Shown piece after piece: positions 1 through 7,558 of a DNA stretch of 64,000 bases. The position numbers and the translations under genes are program-made. The notes beneath the pieces were generated by a model that was not told where the DNA came from, ran no database searches, and saw nothing but the letters and a program-made list of their open reading frames with translations. This DNA is from Sphaerisporangium melleum (GTDB taxonomy: Bacteria; Actinomycetota; Actinomycetes; Streptosporangiales; Streptosporangiaceae), in assembly GCF_014646695.1 (NCBI RefSeq), contig NZ_BMNT01000013.1:122755-186754 (forward strand), given 5' to 3'. The stretch's first letter is position 1; each line of letters opens with the position of its first letter.

Positions 1-1
1 A

Positions 2-262
2 TCGGTACAGGTCGACGGCGTCCCCGAGGAGACCGTCGAGGCCCTCAAGTCCCAGGCGGCCGACCGAGGGCTCACCCTCACGGCCTACCTGCGCGCCGAG
101 CTGGAGCGCCTGGCCGGCGCCGCCCAGGCCTCCGACGCCACCGAGCCCCGGCGCCCGACCAACGCCGAGGTCGTCCAGCGCATCCTCAGCCGCGACCGCC
201 GCGGCGGCCCCACCAGAGACGAGATCGTCGAGCAGATCCGCCGCGTGCGTGATGCGTCGTGA
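2..262 (+). CDS. FitA/VapB-type ribbon-helix-helix antitoxin, 5' truncated by the window edge
   Basis: The open frame enters from the left edge and ends in TGA at 260-262, giving 86 visible residues. The visible start, SVQVDGVPEETVEALKSQAA, followed by a TAYLRAELERLA helix, matches the strand-helix-helix DNA-binding fold of FitA/VapB antitoxins; only the first residues are missing. The C-terminal part carries an Arg/Asp-rich tail (residues about 50-86) of the kind that wraps and inhibits the PIN toxin. The toxin gene starts inside this stop codon (GTGA overlap), so the two are translationally coupled. In this family the antitoxin both neutralises the toxin and, with it, represses its own promoter, which lies outside the window. 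The family call is from sequence pattern and gene order. Confidence 0.75.
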   Translation, partial: SVQVDGVPEETVEALKSQAADRGLTLTAYLRAELERLAGAAQASDATEPRRPTNAEVVQRILSRDRRGGPTRDEIVEQIRRVRDAS

Positions 263-663
263 TCGTTATCGAGTCGTCGGCGATGGTGGAAGCACTTATC
301 GCCGACTCCGCCGATCCGGTGCTCATGGAGCTCATGGCCGACCACGAGCTACACGCTCCGACACTCCTGGACTTCGAGGTCGCCAGCGCCCTGCGTGGGC
401 GCACTCTCGGCCGCAAGCTGACCCCGGCCCGGCTGGTCAACGCGATCGCCGACTTCCAGGTCCTTGATGTACGTCGCCATCAGATGACGGGCGCGCTGCA
501 CGAGATCCTCGACCTGCGTGACAACTTCACCGCGTACGACGCGGCTTACGTCGTGCTGGCGCATCTTCTGGACGCGCCTCTCGTCACAGCCGATGTGAAG
601 ATGAAGGTCGCAGAGAAGGCCGGCATCGAGGTCCGCATTTTGGACAGCAGCGACATGCGGTAG
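259..663 (+). CDS. vapC: VapC-family PIN-domain ribonuclease toxin
   Basis: This is a 134-residue single PIN domain, the usual VapC length. Acidic positions expected for metal-dependent RNA cleavage are visible: the first motif reads MIVIESSAM with Glu5 in place of the usual Asp, the second is FEVASAL (Glu about residue 41), and the C-terminal motif is YDAAYVVLAHLL followed by VTADVKM. The GTG start overlaps the antitoxin TGA by 4 nt. The usual role of the family is site-specific cleavage of tRNA or rRNA that arrests growth when the antitoxin is degraded; the target here cannot be read from sequence. The Asp-to-Glu change is conservative but worth noting. The operon ends at a strong hairpin at 721-765. 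Confidence 0.85.
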   Translation: MIVIESSAMVEALIADSADPVLMELMADHELHAPTLLDFEVASALRGRTLGRKLTPARLVNAIADFQVLDVRRHQMTGALHEILDLRDNFTAYDAAYVVLAHLLDAPLVTADVKMKVAEKAGIEVRILDSSDMR

Positions 664-720
664 ACACGGCGCCCCGCAGTGGGCATAGCGCACGGCCGCT
701 CCGCCCCGCCGCTCGCTTCA

Positions 721-765
721 CCTCTGCCGCCGTGTCCGTGAAGCCCGCGGACACGGCGGCAGAGG
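721..765. terminator. Perfect 18-bp inverted repeat, probable terminator of the toxin-antitoxin operon
   Basis: CCTCTGCCGCCGTGTCCG (721-738) is followed by a 9-nt loop and its exact complement at 748-765. No T-tract follows on either side, as is common for actinobacterial terminators. It lies 58 bp after the vapC stop and 135 bp before the next gene, so transcription termination is the simplest reading. A DNA-binding site is possible but 18 bp arms with a 9-nt loop favour an RNA hairpin. Confidence 0.65.
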
Positions 766-900
766 CCACCGATCAGCCCCACCCGAGGAGACGTGGGCCG
801 GGCGGTCCTGTGGGGGCGGAGGCGAGGACCTTTGCCTGTGGGGGGGTTTGAGCGGGGGCGGGCTTGGCGGGGCGGCGGTGAGGATGGAGCGGGGGGACCC

Positions 901-3258
901 ATGTCTTCTGCTTACGCCCGCCGGGAAGACGAACGGTTGCTCAGCGGACGCGGCCGGTTCGTCGCCGACATGCACATGCCCGGATGCCTGGAGGCGGCCT
1001 TCGTCCGCAGCCCGGTGGCGCACGGCAGGCTGCGCGAGGTGGGCTGCGCCGCGGCCCGGCTGGTGCCCGGGGTCGCGGGTGCCTGGGCGGCCGCCGATCT
1101 GTCCGCTGTTTCCTCGTGCGCCGTGCCGGCCATCGGCCTGCCGGACCTGCCACCGGTACCGCCGACGCTCCTGGCCGGCCTGTCGACGCCGGGAGCGGTG
1201 GCCGGACGCGACTGGCCCGTGCTGGCCACCGACCGGGTGCGGTACGCCGGCGAGGCGGTCGCCGTGGTCGTCGGCGAGGACCGCTACCGGGCCGAGGACG
1301 GAGCGGCCGAGGTCAAGGTCGTGATCGACCCGCTGCCCGCGATGGTGGACACCGCCACCGCGCTGGAGAGCCCGGTGACCCTGTTCGAAGGGCTGAGCAA
1401 TGTCGCGCTGGAGGGCTCGGCCGGCAGGCCGATCGACGAGACGGTGTGGCGTGAGGCCGCCGTCGTGGTCGAGGCGCGATACCGCCAGCAGGTGCTGCTG
1501 CCCACGCCGATGGAGTGCCGCGTCTTCCTCGCCGCCCCCACCGTGGACGGGTTGACGGTGTGGTGCTCGCACCAGATGCCGCACCGGCTGCACCGGGAAC
1601 TGGCCGCGCTGCTGAGGTGCCCGCCGGACCGCATCCGCGTGATCGTGCCGGACAGCGGCGGCGCGTTCGGGTCCAAGAGCCCGACCTTCCCCGAGTACAT
1701 CGTGGCCGCGCACCTGGCCCTGCGGCTGGGACGGCCGGTCCGGTGGGTCGAGGACCGCATGGAGTCGCTGCTCGCCGCGACGCGCGGGCGCGGCCAGGAC
1801 CAGCGGGTGCGGCTGGCCGCCGACGCCGATGGGCACCTGCTGGCGTACGAGCTGGCGATCGACGCCGATGTCGGGGCCTACCCGCACCTCGGGTCGGGGC
1901 TTCCCCTGCAGACCGCCCGCATGGCGACCGGGCCGTACACCACCCCTCGCGTGCACGCCACCGTGCGCTCGGTGCTCACGAACACGATGATGACCTATCC
2001 CTACCGCGGCGCCGGGCGGCCGGAGGCGACGGCCGCGCTGGAACGCACAGTGGACGAGGTGGCCCGCCGGCTCGGCTTGGACCCTGCCGAGCTGCGGCGG
2101 CGCAACCTGATCCCGCCTGGGAGCTTCCCGTACGACACCCCGACCGGTCGGCGGTACGACAGCGGCGACTACGCCGCCGCGCTGGAGCTGGCGCTGCGCA
2201 CCCTGGACTACGACGGGTGGCGGGCCGAACAGGCACGGCGCCGGGCCGATCCCGCCGCCCGGCCGCTCGGCATCGGGCTGGCCTGCTACGTCGAACGGTC
2301 CGGCGGCGAGCCGGGCGGGCTGCACGAGTTCGGCGGTGTCGAGGCCTGCCCGGACGGCACGTTCGTCGCCCGCTGCGGCGGCGCCGCGGCCGGGCAGAGC
2401 CATGAGACCACCTTCACCGACCTGGTGTCCGAGGTGCTCAGCGTGCCCGCGACGCGCGTCCGGCTGGTCGAGGGGGACACCGGCGAGGTGGCCGAGGGCA
2501 TGGGCTCGTACGCCAGCCGCACGGCGCAGATCGGCGGGGCGGCGCTCCAGCGGGCCGCCAAGGCCCTCATCGAGCAGGCCCGGCTGCGGGCCGCGACGCT
2601 GTGGGAGCTGCCGGTCGCGGAGGTGGCCTGGTCGGGCGGCGTCCTGCGCCCGGTGCGGGGCGTCTCGCCCGGCCTCTCCCTCGGCGAACTGGTGCGGGCC
2701 ACCGGGCCGCTCCGGGTGGACGAGCGGTTCGAGGGCGACATGGCCTTCCCGTTCGGCACGCACGCGGCCGTCGTGGAGATCGACCCTGACCTGGGCTCGG
2801 TCCACGTGCTGCGGCTGGTCGCGGTGGACGACTGCGGGGTGGTGCTCAACCCGGCGGCGGTGCACGGGCAGGCTCTGGGCTCGGCCGTGCAGGGCATCGG
2901 CCAGGCCCTGTACGAAGGGGTGCCCTACGACGAGGCGGGGGTGCCCCTTCTGCCCAACGGGCTGCTGGACTACCTGCTGCCGACGTTCGCCGAGGTCCCG
3001 CCGATCGAGGTGCTGACGACGATCACGCCGACCCCGGTCACGCCGCTCGGCGCCAAGGGGGCCGGGGAGTCCGGGTGCATCGGCACCCCCGCGGCCATCA
3101 TCAACGCCGTCGCCGACGCGTTGCGTCTCCCCGATCCCACGCTGATCCAGATGCCGCTGACCCCGGACGTGGTGTGGCGGGCGGCGCGCGCCGCGCAAGG
3201 CGGGTTCGGCGGAGACGGAGGGACGGAGGGCGATCAGGGGGTGGAGGGCGGACGATGA
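901..3258 (+). CDS. Molybdenum hydroxylase large (molybdopterin-binding) subunit, CoxL form II / xanthine dehydrogenase-like
   Basis: This 785-residue protein is the catalytic subunit of an aerobic molybdenum hydroxylase. The molybdopterin contact motif SGGAFGSK is at about residues 252-259, the signature YRGAGR at 368-373 and the active-site Glu of GAGES at 723. YRGAGR marks form II; true CO dehydrogenases (form I) carry AYxCSFR, which is absent, so CO oxidation should not be assumed and the substrate (aldehyde, purine or N-heterocycle) is open. I chose the ATG at 901 because homology to the small domain ([14 protein letters not shown]) begins there and a purine-rich GAGCGGGGGGA lies just upstream; the frame stays open to 793. 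The stop overlaps the next start (ATGA). The operon order is large-medium-small, with no maturation (coxDEF-like) genes alongside. Confidence 0.88.
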   Translation: MSSAYARREDERLLSGRGRFVADMHMPGCLEAAFVRSPVAHGRLREVGCAAARLVPGVAGAWAAADLSAVSSCAVPAIGLPDLPPVPPTLLAGLSTPGAVAGRDWPVLATDRVRYAGEAVAVVVGEDRYRAEDGAAEVKVVIDPLPAMVDTATALESPVTLFEGLSNVALEGSAGRPIDETVWREAAVVVEARYRQQVLLPTPMECRVFLAAPTVDGLTVWCSHQMPHRLHRELAALLRCPPDRIRVIVPDSGGAFGSKSPTFPEYIVAAHLALRLGRPVRWVEDRMESLLAATRGRGQDQRVRLAADADGHLLAYELAIDADVGAYPHLGSGLPLQTARMATGPYTTPRVHATVRSVLTNTMMTYPYRGAGRPEATAALERTVDEVARRLGLDPAELRRRNLIPPGSFPYDTPTGRRYDSGDYAAALELALRTLDYDGWRAEQARRRADPAARPLGIGLACYVERSGGEPGGLHEFGGVEACPDGTFVARCGGAAAGQSHETTFTDLVSEVLSVPATRVRLVEGDTGEVAEGMGSYASRTAQIGGAALQRAAKALIEQARLRAATLWELPVAEVAWSGGVLRPVRGVSPGLSLGELVRATGPLRVDERFEGDMAFPFGTHAAVVEIDPDLGSVHVLRLVAVDDCGVVLNPAAVHGQALGSAVQGIGQALYEGVPYDEAGVPLLPNGLLDYLLPTFAEVPPIEVLTTITPTPVTPLGAKGAGESGCIGTPAAIINAVADALRLPDPTLIQMPLTPDVVWRAARAAQGGFGGDGGTEGDQGVEGGR

Positions 3259-4193
3259 AGCTCCCCGCCTTCGACTACCTGGCGCCGGCCACCGTCGGCG
3301 AGGCCGTGGACGCGCTCGCGGCGGCGGGCCGGGACGCACGGGTGCTGGCCGGTGGGCAGAGCCTCCTGCTCGACATGCGCCTGGGCCGCGCCCGCCCGGA
3401 CGCGCTGGTCGACATCAACGGCATCACCGGGCTCGGCCAGGTGCGGGTGGAGGAGGGAGCGCTGGTGGCGGGCGCGCTGGTCCGCCACCGGGCGTTCGAG
3501 TCTGCTGGCGTGGCGCCCGGCCCGCTGGGCCGGTTGCTCTCGCTGGCCGTCGCCGACATCGCCCATCCGCCGATCCGCGCCCGTGGCACGATGGCCGGCA
3601 GCCTCGCCTGGGCTCACCCCGCCTCCGAGTGGTGCGCGATGGCCGTCGCCCTGGACGCCGAGGTCGAACTGCGCGGGCCCGCGGGGGAACGCGTCGCCGC
3701 GGCCCGGGACTTCTTCCTCGGGCCGCACGCGACGGCGCGCGCCCCGGCGGAGCTGATCACCGCCGTGCGCGTCCCCCTGCTCGACGCCGGCACCGGGGTC
3801 GCGTTCGCCGAGCACCGGCGCACCGCGTTCTGCTTCGCCCAGGTCGCCGTGGTCACGGCGCTGACCGTGGTCGACGGCGTGGTGGCGGGCGCCCGCATCG
3901 GGCTGGCCGGCTGCGCCGACCGGCCGGTGCGGGCACGGGCCGCCGAGCGTTCGCTGCTCGGCGCGGCGGCGGCCCCGCCCGAGGGCGGCGGAACGCCGCC
4001 TCCGGGTCATCCGTTCGCCCAGGCCGGCCGGATCGCCGCCGAACACGACGCCGCGCCCGTCGCCGAGCCGTACGCCGACCCCGAGTACCGCAGGCAGGCC
4101 ATCGCCGTGCTGGTCGCGCGGACCCTGTCCGGGGCCGTGGCCGACCTGCGGGCGCATGGCGAGGCCGATCGCGAGGCGGGAGGCGCGCGATGA
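3255..4193 (+). CDS. Molybdenum hydroxylase FAD-binding (medium) subunit, CoxM-like
   Basis: This 312-residue protein has the CoxM/XdhB architecture. The N-terminal FAD motif AGGQSL is at residues 32-37, a second flavin-binding motif reads GTMAGSLAWAHPASEW at about 114-129 (variant of TIGGS), and a CO-dehydrogenase flavoprotein C-terminal domain follows. It passes electrons from the 2Fe-2S subunit to FAD and then to an acceptor. The ATG lies inside the stop of the large-subunit gene and its own stop overlaps the next start, so all three subunits are translationally coupled. The family call is firm; the physiological electron acceptor is not visible. Confidence 0.88.
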   Translation: MKLPAFDYLAPATVGEAVDALAAAGRDARVLAGGQSLLLDMRLGRARPDALVDINGITGLGQVRVEEGALVAGALVRHRAFESAGVAPGPLGRLLSLAVADIAHPPIRARGTMAGSLAWAHPASEWCAMAVALDAEVELRGPAGERVAAARDFFLGPHATARAPAELITAVRVPLLDAGTGVAFAEHRRTAFCFAQVAVVTALTVVDGVVAGARIGLAGCADRPVRARAAERSLLGAAAAPPEGGGTPPPGHPFAQAGRIAAEHDAAPVAEPYADPEYRRQAIAVLVARTLSGAVADLRAHGEADREAGGAR

Positions 4194-4726
4194 GGATCAC
4201 CCTGTCGGTCAACGGCCGCGAGCATCCGCTGGAGGTGGAACCGCGGCGCGCGCTCGCCGATGTCCTGCGCGAGGACTGCCGGCTGACCGGGACGCATCTA
4301 GGGTGCGAGCTCGGGGTGTGCGGGGCGTGCACGGTGCTGCTGGACGGCGAGGCGGTGCGGTCGTGCCTGGTGCTGGCCGTGCAGTGCGACGGGAGGAGCA
4401 TCCGCACGGTGGAGGGTCTCGCCGGACCGGATGGTCGCCCGCACCCGCTTCAGGAGGCGTTCTCGGCGGAGCACGCGCTGCAGTGCGGCTTCTGCACGCC
4501 GGGCTTCCTCATGGTCGCCGCGGCCGCCCTGGAGGACGACCCCGGTCTCGCGGACGACCCCGAGCGGCTGGAGGCGGTGGTGGGCTCGAACCTGTGCCGC
4601 TGCACCGGCTACACCCCGATCCACCGCGCCGTCGTGCGCGCCGCCCGGGCACGGGCCGGGCGGATCGGACGCCGGGAACACACGCTTCACGACGAGCCGG
4701 AAGGCCGCGACGCGGACGGTTCTTGA
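4190..4726 (+). CDS. Molybdenum hydroxylase 2Fe-2S (small) subunit, CoxS-like
   Basis: This 178-residue protein carries both iron-sulfur clusters of the complex. The plant-ferredoxin-type cluster is ligated by Cys39, Cys44, Cys47 and Cys59 (CELGVCGAC...C); the helical second domain has QCGFC (Cys99, Cys102) and LCRCTGY (Cys136, Cys138). It relays electrons from the molybdenum centre to the FAD subunit in the cytoplasm. The start overlaps the preceding stop (ATGA). The C-terminal 30 residues are a charged tail (GRREHTLHDEPEGRDADGS) beyond the usual end near residue 155-160, probably a harmless extension. No terminator is obvious before the next gene. Confidence 0.9.
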   Translation: MRITLSVNGREHPLEVEPRRALADVLREDCRLTGTHLGCELGVCGACTVLLDGEAVRSCLVLAVQCDGRSIRTVEGLAGPDGRPHPLQEAFSAEHALQCGFCTPGFLMVAAAALEDDPGLADDPERLEAVVGSNLCRCTGYTPIHRAVVRAARARAGRIGRREHTLHDEPEGRDADGS

Positions 4727-4750
4727 GAAGACGCCACGCTGGGTAAGAAA

Positions 4751-4774
4751 CTCATGACCGGGGGGAGTCATGAG
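4751..4774 (+). promoter_or_regulatory. Hairpin with the Shine-Dalgarno in the loop and the start codon in the stem
   Basis: CTCATGAC (4751-4758) pairs perfectly with GTCATGAG (4767-4774). The 8-nt loop contains GGGGGA, the ribosome binding site of the downstream small gene, and the right arm contains its ATG (4770). An RNA stem of 8 bp here would limit initiation or set its level. The pairing is seen directly; the regulatory role is inferred. Confidence 0.45.
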
Positions 4775-5132
4775 AGAATTCACCACAGCGGTCGTGCTCG
4801 TCACGACGACCATGTTCGGCGCCACCGCCGCCGGCGGCGGGCCACCCGGTCATGACGACCGGCGGCAGGTGAGCGCCCAGCAATACCGCATTCTCACCCG
4901 TCAATGCCGCTATGCCGACACCGCGCAGGCGCGCTCCGACTGCCGGGCCGAGGTTCAGCGCGACTACCGCATCGGCGAGAGGGCGCCCGACCTCGACTGC
5001 CGCACCTACTCGGGCGTGACCGTCTGCGGCAAGCTGAAGCTCAGCGAGCGCGAACGCCGGTGCGTGCGTGACTCCGTGGCCAAGGGCCTGACCTACCGCC
5101 GGGCCGAAGTGGAGTGCTACGCGTTCCTGTGA
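4770..5132 (+). CDS. Small Cys-rich, probably exported protein of unknown function
   Basis: I do not recognise a family. The product is 120 residues with a short hydrophobic N-terminus (TTAVVLVTTTMFGATAAGGG, about residues 5-24) compatible with a Sec signal peptide ending near TAA-GG, though it lacks a strongly basic n-region. The mature part is polar and has six Cys (in RQCRY, SDCRA, LDCRT, TVCGK, RRCVR, VECYA), an even number suiting three disulfides outside the cell. The ATG at 4770 follows a GGGGGAG ribosome site sitting in a hairpin loop. It follows the hydroxylase operon by 43 bp but has no functional link to it that I can see. Confidence 0.6.
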   Translation: MREFTTAVVLVTTTMFGATAAGGGPPGHDDRRQVSAQQYRILTRQCRYADTAQARSDCRAEVQRDYRIGERAPDLDCRTYSGVTVCGKLKLSERERRCVRDSVAKGLTYRRAEVECYAFL

Positions 5133-5535
5133 CCAGGCCGGAGCCCTCGCTCCACGCTCCCCCCGGCCGCGTTCCCTCCCGTCCTCGCCGGTACGCCCAC
5201 GCGCGCCACCACGGCGAAGGTTTCGCGGCGGGCTCCCGCGTCCGTACGGCCGATCCCCCGGACCGGCGCCGAGTCCGGCCGCGCCAAGGTTCCGGCTCAC
5301 CCGTAGCCGGGGAGCTCCTGCCGACCCCGCGCCCCAAGGGACCGTCCCCCGGCGGCGGCCGTGGGCCGGAGCGATGCCGGGGTGCGAAGGTGATGGTTCG
5401 CGTCCGCATCATCGACCGCAACCGCGGCGCCATCGTCTCGGGCAGCGACCGCGGCCTCCTGGCGTCGGTGGCGTCCCACTTCCGTGGTGGTCAGATCCGG
5501 CGAGGCAGCCCTGCGACCTCTTTCGAACTGCTGCT

Positions 5536-5549
5536 AGCAAGCGCTTGGC
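5536..5549. promoter_or_regulatory. KstR2-type operator, near-consensus
   Basis: AGCAAGCGCTTGGC matches the published mycobacterial KstR2 motif AnCAAGnnCTTGnT at all but the last defined base; the core CAAGCGCTTG (5538-5547) is a perfect palindrome. It lies 75 bp upstream of the KstR2-like gene, where an autoregulatory site is expected. The motif consensus is recalled from the literature, the match is seen directly. Confidence 0.7.
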
Positions 5550-5597
5550 CGAGCATGGAACATGGGATGAGCAGGCGTCTAACGATGCTCGGCCGTG

Positions 5598-5611
5598 AAC
5601 AAGCGATTGCG
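5598..5611. promoter_or_regulatory. Second, degenerate KstR2-like site
   Basis: AACAAGCGATTGCG keeps the left half (AnCAAG) and TTG of the right half of the KstR2 motif. It lies 12 bp before the TetR start codon, overlapping the probable transcript leader. Weak on its own; supported by the stronger site 62 bp upstream. Confidence 0.4.
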
Positions 5612-5623
5612 CGGAGGCCCATA

Positions 5624-6355
5624 ATGGAGGACGTGAACACGCGAAAGAACTCCGGCGGCGCGCCGGCGGTCGCGGGCGAGGCGGGCTCGGCCGGCGACTC
5701 CCCGACGTCCAGGCGCCAGGGCGCGGCGCGGCGCACGGCCGCGGCGGGCTCGGCCTCCGAGCGCCGCGAGCACCTCGTCAAGCTCGCCGCCGAGCTCTTC
5801 GCCCGCAAGGGGTTCCAGGCGACGACCGTGCGCCAGATCGCCGACGAGGCGGGCATCCTCTCGGGCAGCCTGTACCACCACTTCGACTCCAAAGAGACGA
5901 TCGTCGACGAGGTGCTGTCGACGTTCCTGGACGACATTATCGGGCGCTACCGCGAGGTCCTCGCCAGGGGCGGCGACGCGCGCAGCGTCCTGTCCGAGAT
6001 GGTGCGCATCGGTTTCAGCAACCTGGAGCCGCATCGGGCCGCGATCACGGTGATGCAGAACGACTGGAACTACCTGCGCTCCCTGCCCGGCGACCGCTTC
6101 GACTACCTCATCAAGGCCGAGGACGAGGTCGAGCGCATGTGGATCGGCCAGATCAAGCGCGGGCAGAGCGAGGGGCTGCTCCGGCCGGACGTCGACCCCA
6201 AGCTGACCTACCGCATGATCCGCGACAGCATCTGGGTGGCCGTGCGCTGGTTCCGCCCGGGCGGCCGGCTCAACACCGCCCACATCGCCGAGCACTACAT
6301 CACGATCCTGTTCGACGGCCTGGCCGTCGGCGAGCGCTCTCCTCAGCACACCTGA
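5624..6355 (+). CDS. TetR-family regulator, KstR2-like
   Basis: This is a 243-residue TetR protein with the helix-turn-helix at about residues 45-92 (VRQIADEAGILSGSLYHHF) after a 40-residue Ala/Gly-rich leader. The C-terminal pattern MIRDSIWVAVRWFRPGG close to the end is characteristic of KstR2, the repressor of late cholesterol ring catabolism in mycobacteria whose ligand is an acyl-CoA of the HIP intermediate. I therefore expect an acyl-CoA-responsive repressor. The ATG at 5624 is preceded by GGAGG at 5613-5617, which fixes the start. A near-consensus KstR2 box lies upstream, so autorepression is likely. None of the usual KstR2 target genes (acyl-CoA dehydrogenases, thiolases) are in this window; its regulon must be elsewhere. 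A hairpin at 6398-6414 follows the gene. Confidence 0.8.
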   Translation: MEDVNTRKNSGGAPAVAGEAGSAGDSPTSRRQGAARRTAAAGSASERREHLVKLAAELFARKGFQATTVRQIADEAGILSGSLYHHFDSKETIVDEVLSTFLDDIIGRYREVLARGGDARSVLSEMVRIGFSNLEPHRAAITVMQNDWNYLRSLPGDRFDYLIKAEDEVERMWIGQIKRGQSEGLLRPDVDPKLTYRMIRDSIWVAVRWFRPGGRLNTAHIAEHYITILFDGLAVGERSPQHT

Positions 6356-6397
6356 GCCCCTCTTCGCGGCGCTCCCGGCCGCCGCTCCGACGGCGCC

Positions 6398-6414
6398 GCC
6401 CGCCCGAGGCGGGC
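6398..6414 (+). terminator. Short GC hairpin after the KstR2-like gene
   Basis: GCCCGCC (6398-6404) and GGCGGGC (6408-6414) form a 7-bp stem with a 3-nt loop, 43 bp after the TetR stop and just before the MerR promoter. It probably insulates the two units. Confidence 0.5.
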
Positions 6415-6421
6415 ACAGTTA

Positions 6422-6452
6422 TTGGATACCGTCACTATCCAAGCGCTACGAT
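6422..6452 (+). promoter_or_regulatory. MerR-type promoter/operator of the downstream regulator, leaderless geometry
   Basis: A -35 box TTGGAT (6422-6427) and a -10 box TACGAT (6447-6452) are separated by 19 bp, the long spacer typical of MerR-controlled promoters. A perfect inverted repeat TTGGATA / TATCCAA (6422-6428 and 6436-6442, 7-bp gap) covers the -35 and the spacer. The -10 ends 6 nt before the ATG at 6459, so transcription should start at or next to the start codon, and no Shine-Dalgarno is present. Autoregulation by the MerR protein is inferred. Confidence 0.65.
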
Positions 6453-6458
6453 GGCGGC

Positions 6459-7109
6459 ATGCGGATCTCCGAGCTCAGCGCCACCTCCGGGGTGCCGATC
6501 CCCACGATCAAGTACTACCTGCGTGAGGGCCTCCTTCCCCAAGGCGAGCACACCGGCGCCACACGGGCCGAGTACGGTGACACCCACCTGCGCCGGCTGC
6601 GCCTGATCCGCGCCCTGCTGGAGGTCGGCCGCCTGCCGGTCGCCGCGATCGGCAAGATCGTGGCGGCGGTGGAGGACGAGGAGACGCCGGTCCACCGGAT
6701 GCTCGGCACCGCCCACTACGCCCTGTCCCCTCCCGTTGAGACCGATCCCGCCGACGAGGTGTACGGCGCCGCGCGGGAGCGGGTCGACCGGCTGATCGAC
6801 GGGCTCGGCTGGCAGGTCACCCGTGGCGCCCCCACCCGGGACGAGCTGGCGCAGGTGCTGATGCGCCTGGAGCAGCTCGGACGCGCCGCCGACGAGGACG
6901 AGTTGCGCCACTACGCCGAAACGGTCATGGGCCTGGTGGCCGCGTACGAGATGGGGAAGGTGCCGATGGACGGCCCCCGCGAGGTGGCCGTCGAGTCGCT
7001 GGTGGTCGGCACGGTGCTGTACGGCAAGGTGTTCGACGTGCTGCGCAGGATCGCCCACGAGTCCGCCTCCGCCCGCCTGCTCGGCATCCCGCCCGAGCCG
7101 GACGCCTGA
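6459..7109 (+). CDS. MerR-family transcriptional regulator
   Basis: This 216-residue protein has an N-terminal winged helix-turn-helix of MerR type (MRISELSATSGVPIPTIKYY, then REGLLP and the wing) within residues 1-70. The C-terminal 140 residues are helical, without the metal-binding Cys pairs of MerR/CueR or a recognisable drug-binding domain, so the signal is unknown. Many actinobacterial proteins of this length and pattern are annotated simply as MerR regulators. The start is set by residue 1 beginning the HTH and by the promoter geometry: no ribosome site is present and the message looks leaderless. It is likely autoregulated through the dyad at 6422-6442. No obvious target gene lies beside it. 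Confidence 0.82.
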   Translation: MRISELSATSGVPIPTIKYYLREGLLPQGEHTGATRAEYGDTHLRRLRLIRALLEVGRLPVAAIGKIVAAVEDEETPVHRMLGTAHYALSPPVETDPADEVYGAARERVDRLIDGLGWQVTRGAPTRDELAQVLMRLEQLGRAADEDELRHYAETVMGLVAAYEMGKVPMDGPREVAVESLVVGTVLYGKVFDVLRRIAHESASARLLGIPPEPDA

Positions 7110-7558
7110 AACGGCGTACCCGCCGGGAGAGGCCTGCGCCCCGGAGGTGCCGCCCCCCCGTTGCGTGACCTGCCGGCGGGGCGCCCTCCTGCGCCCGCGC
7201 GTGGACATGCCGGCCGGGTGATGTCCCTGACAGCCCGTCCGGGCCGGACCTCGCGAGGCTCCATGACGGTCTTCCGTGTCCTGCCGGACAGAAGCAGCCA
7301 AGACGGCGGCCACCCGGGTTCGCCGGGCTCGGCACGGCCGTCGGCGGCCCGTTCCGTGACCTCTGTGCCACCCAGCGGCTTGGTCTGCTCGTGATGGATC
7401 CCCTCCGGAAAGCCGCCCCGACCTTGACCTATGCTTAACGGGCATACCTTCCGTAATCGAATCGTCACCGCAATGATCTACCAAATCCGTGACAACCGGC
7501 GTATCGGGTGAGACCTTCGTCTGGGGAGTCAGGAGCATCATCGCGCCGAGGGGACAAG
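7110..7558. other. Intergenic region before the Ser/Thr kinase
   Basis: These 449 bp show no gene with family support. The last 130 bp (from about 7425) are comparatively AT-rich and include TTGACC (7424-7429), so the kinase promoter probably lies there, but no well-spaced -10 box convinced me. Confidence 0.5.

Larger units (their letters stand above)
5133..5623. other. Non-coding stretch upstream of the TetR gene
   Basis: These 491 bp hold no convincing gene. An open frame continues upstream from the TetR gene, but its composition (Pro/Arg-rich, no family features) and the lack of a ribosome site argue against translation. The last 90 bp carry the operator-like sites described separately. 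Confidence 0.6.

Noticed and set aside
718-3339. Very long open frame on the minus strand opposite the hydroxylase large subunit
   Set aside because: High-GC shadow: Arg/Gly/Pro/His-rich translation with no family features. Similar antisense frames occur opposite the MMPL, LAL, propeller, PucR and MmsA genes (e.g. 21143-23332, 32433-34994, 51945-55001) and were rejected for the same reason.
901-4726. Aerobic carbon monoxide dehydrogenase (form I)
   Set aside because: The AYxCSFR active-site signature is missing; the protein has YRGAGR, and no coxDEFG genes accompany it.
5114-5623. N-terminal extension of the KstR2-like regulator over the upstream region
   Set aside because: No ribosome site, composition unlike protein, and it would translate through the operator; a GGAGG just before 5624 fixes the start.
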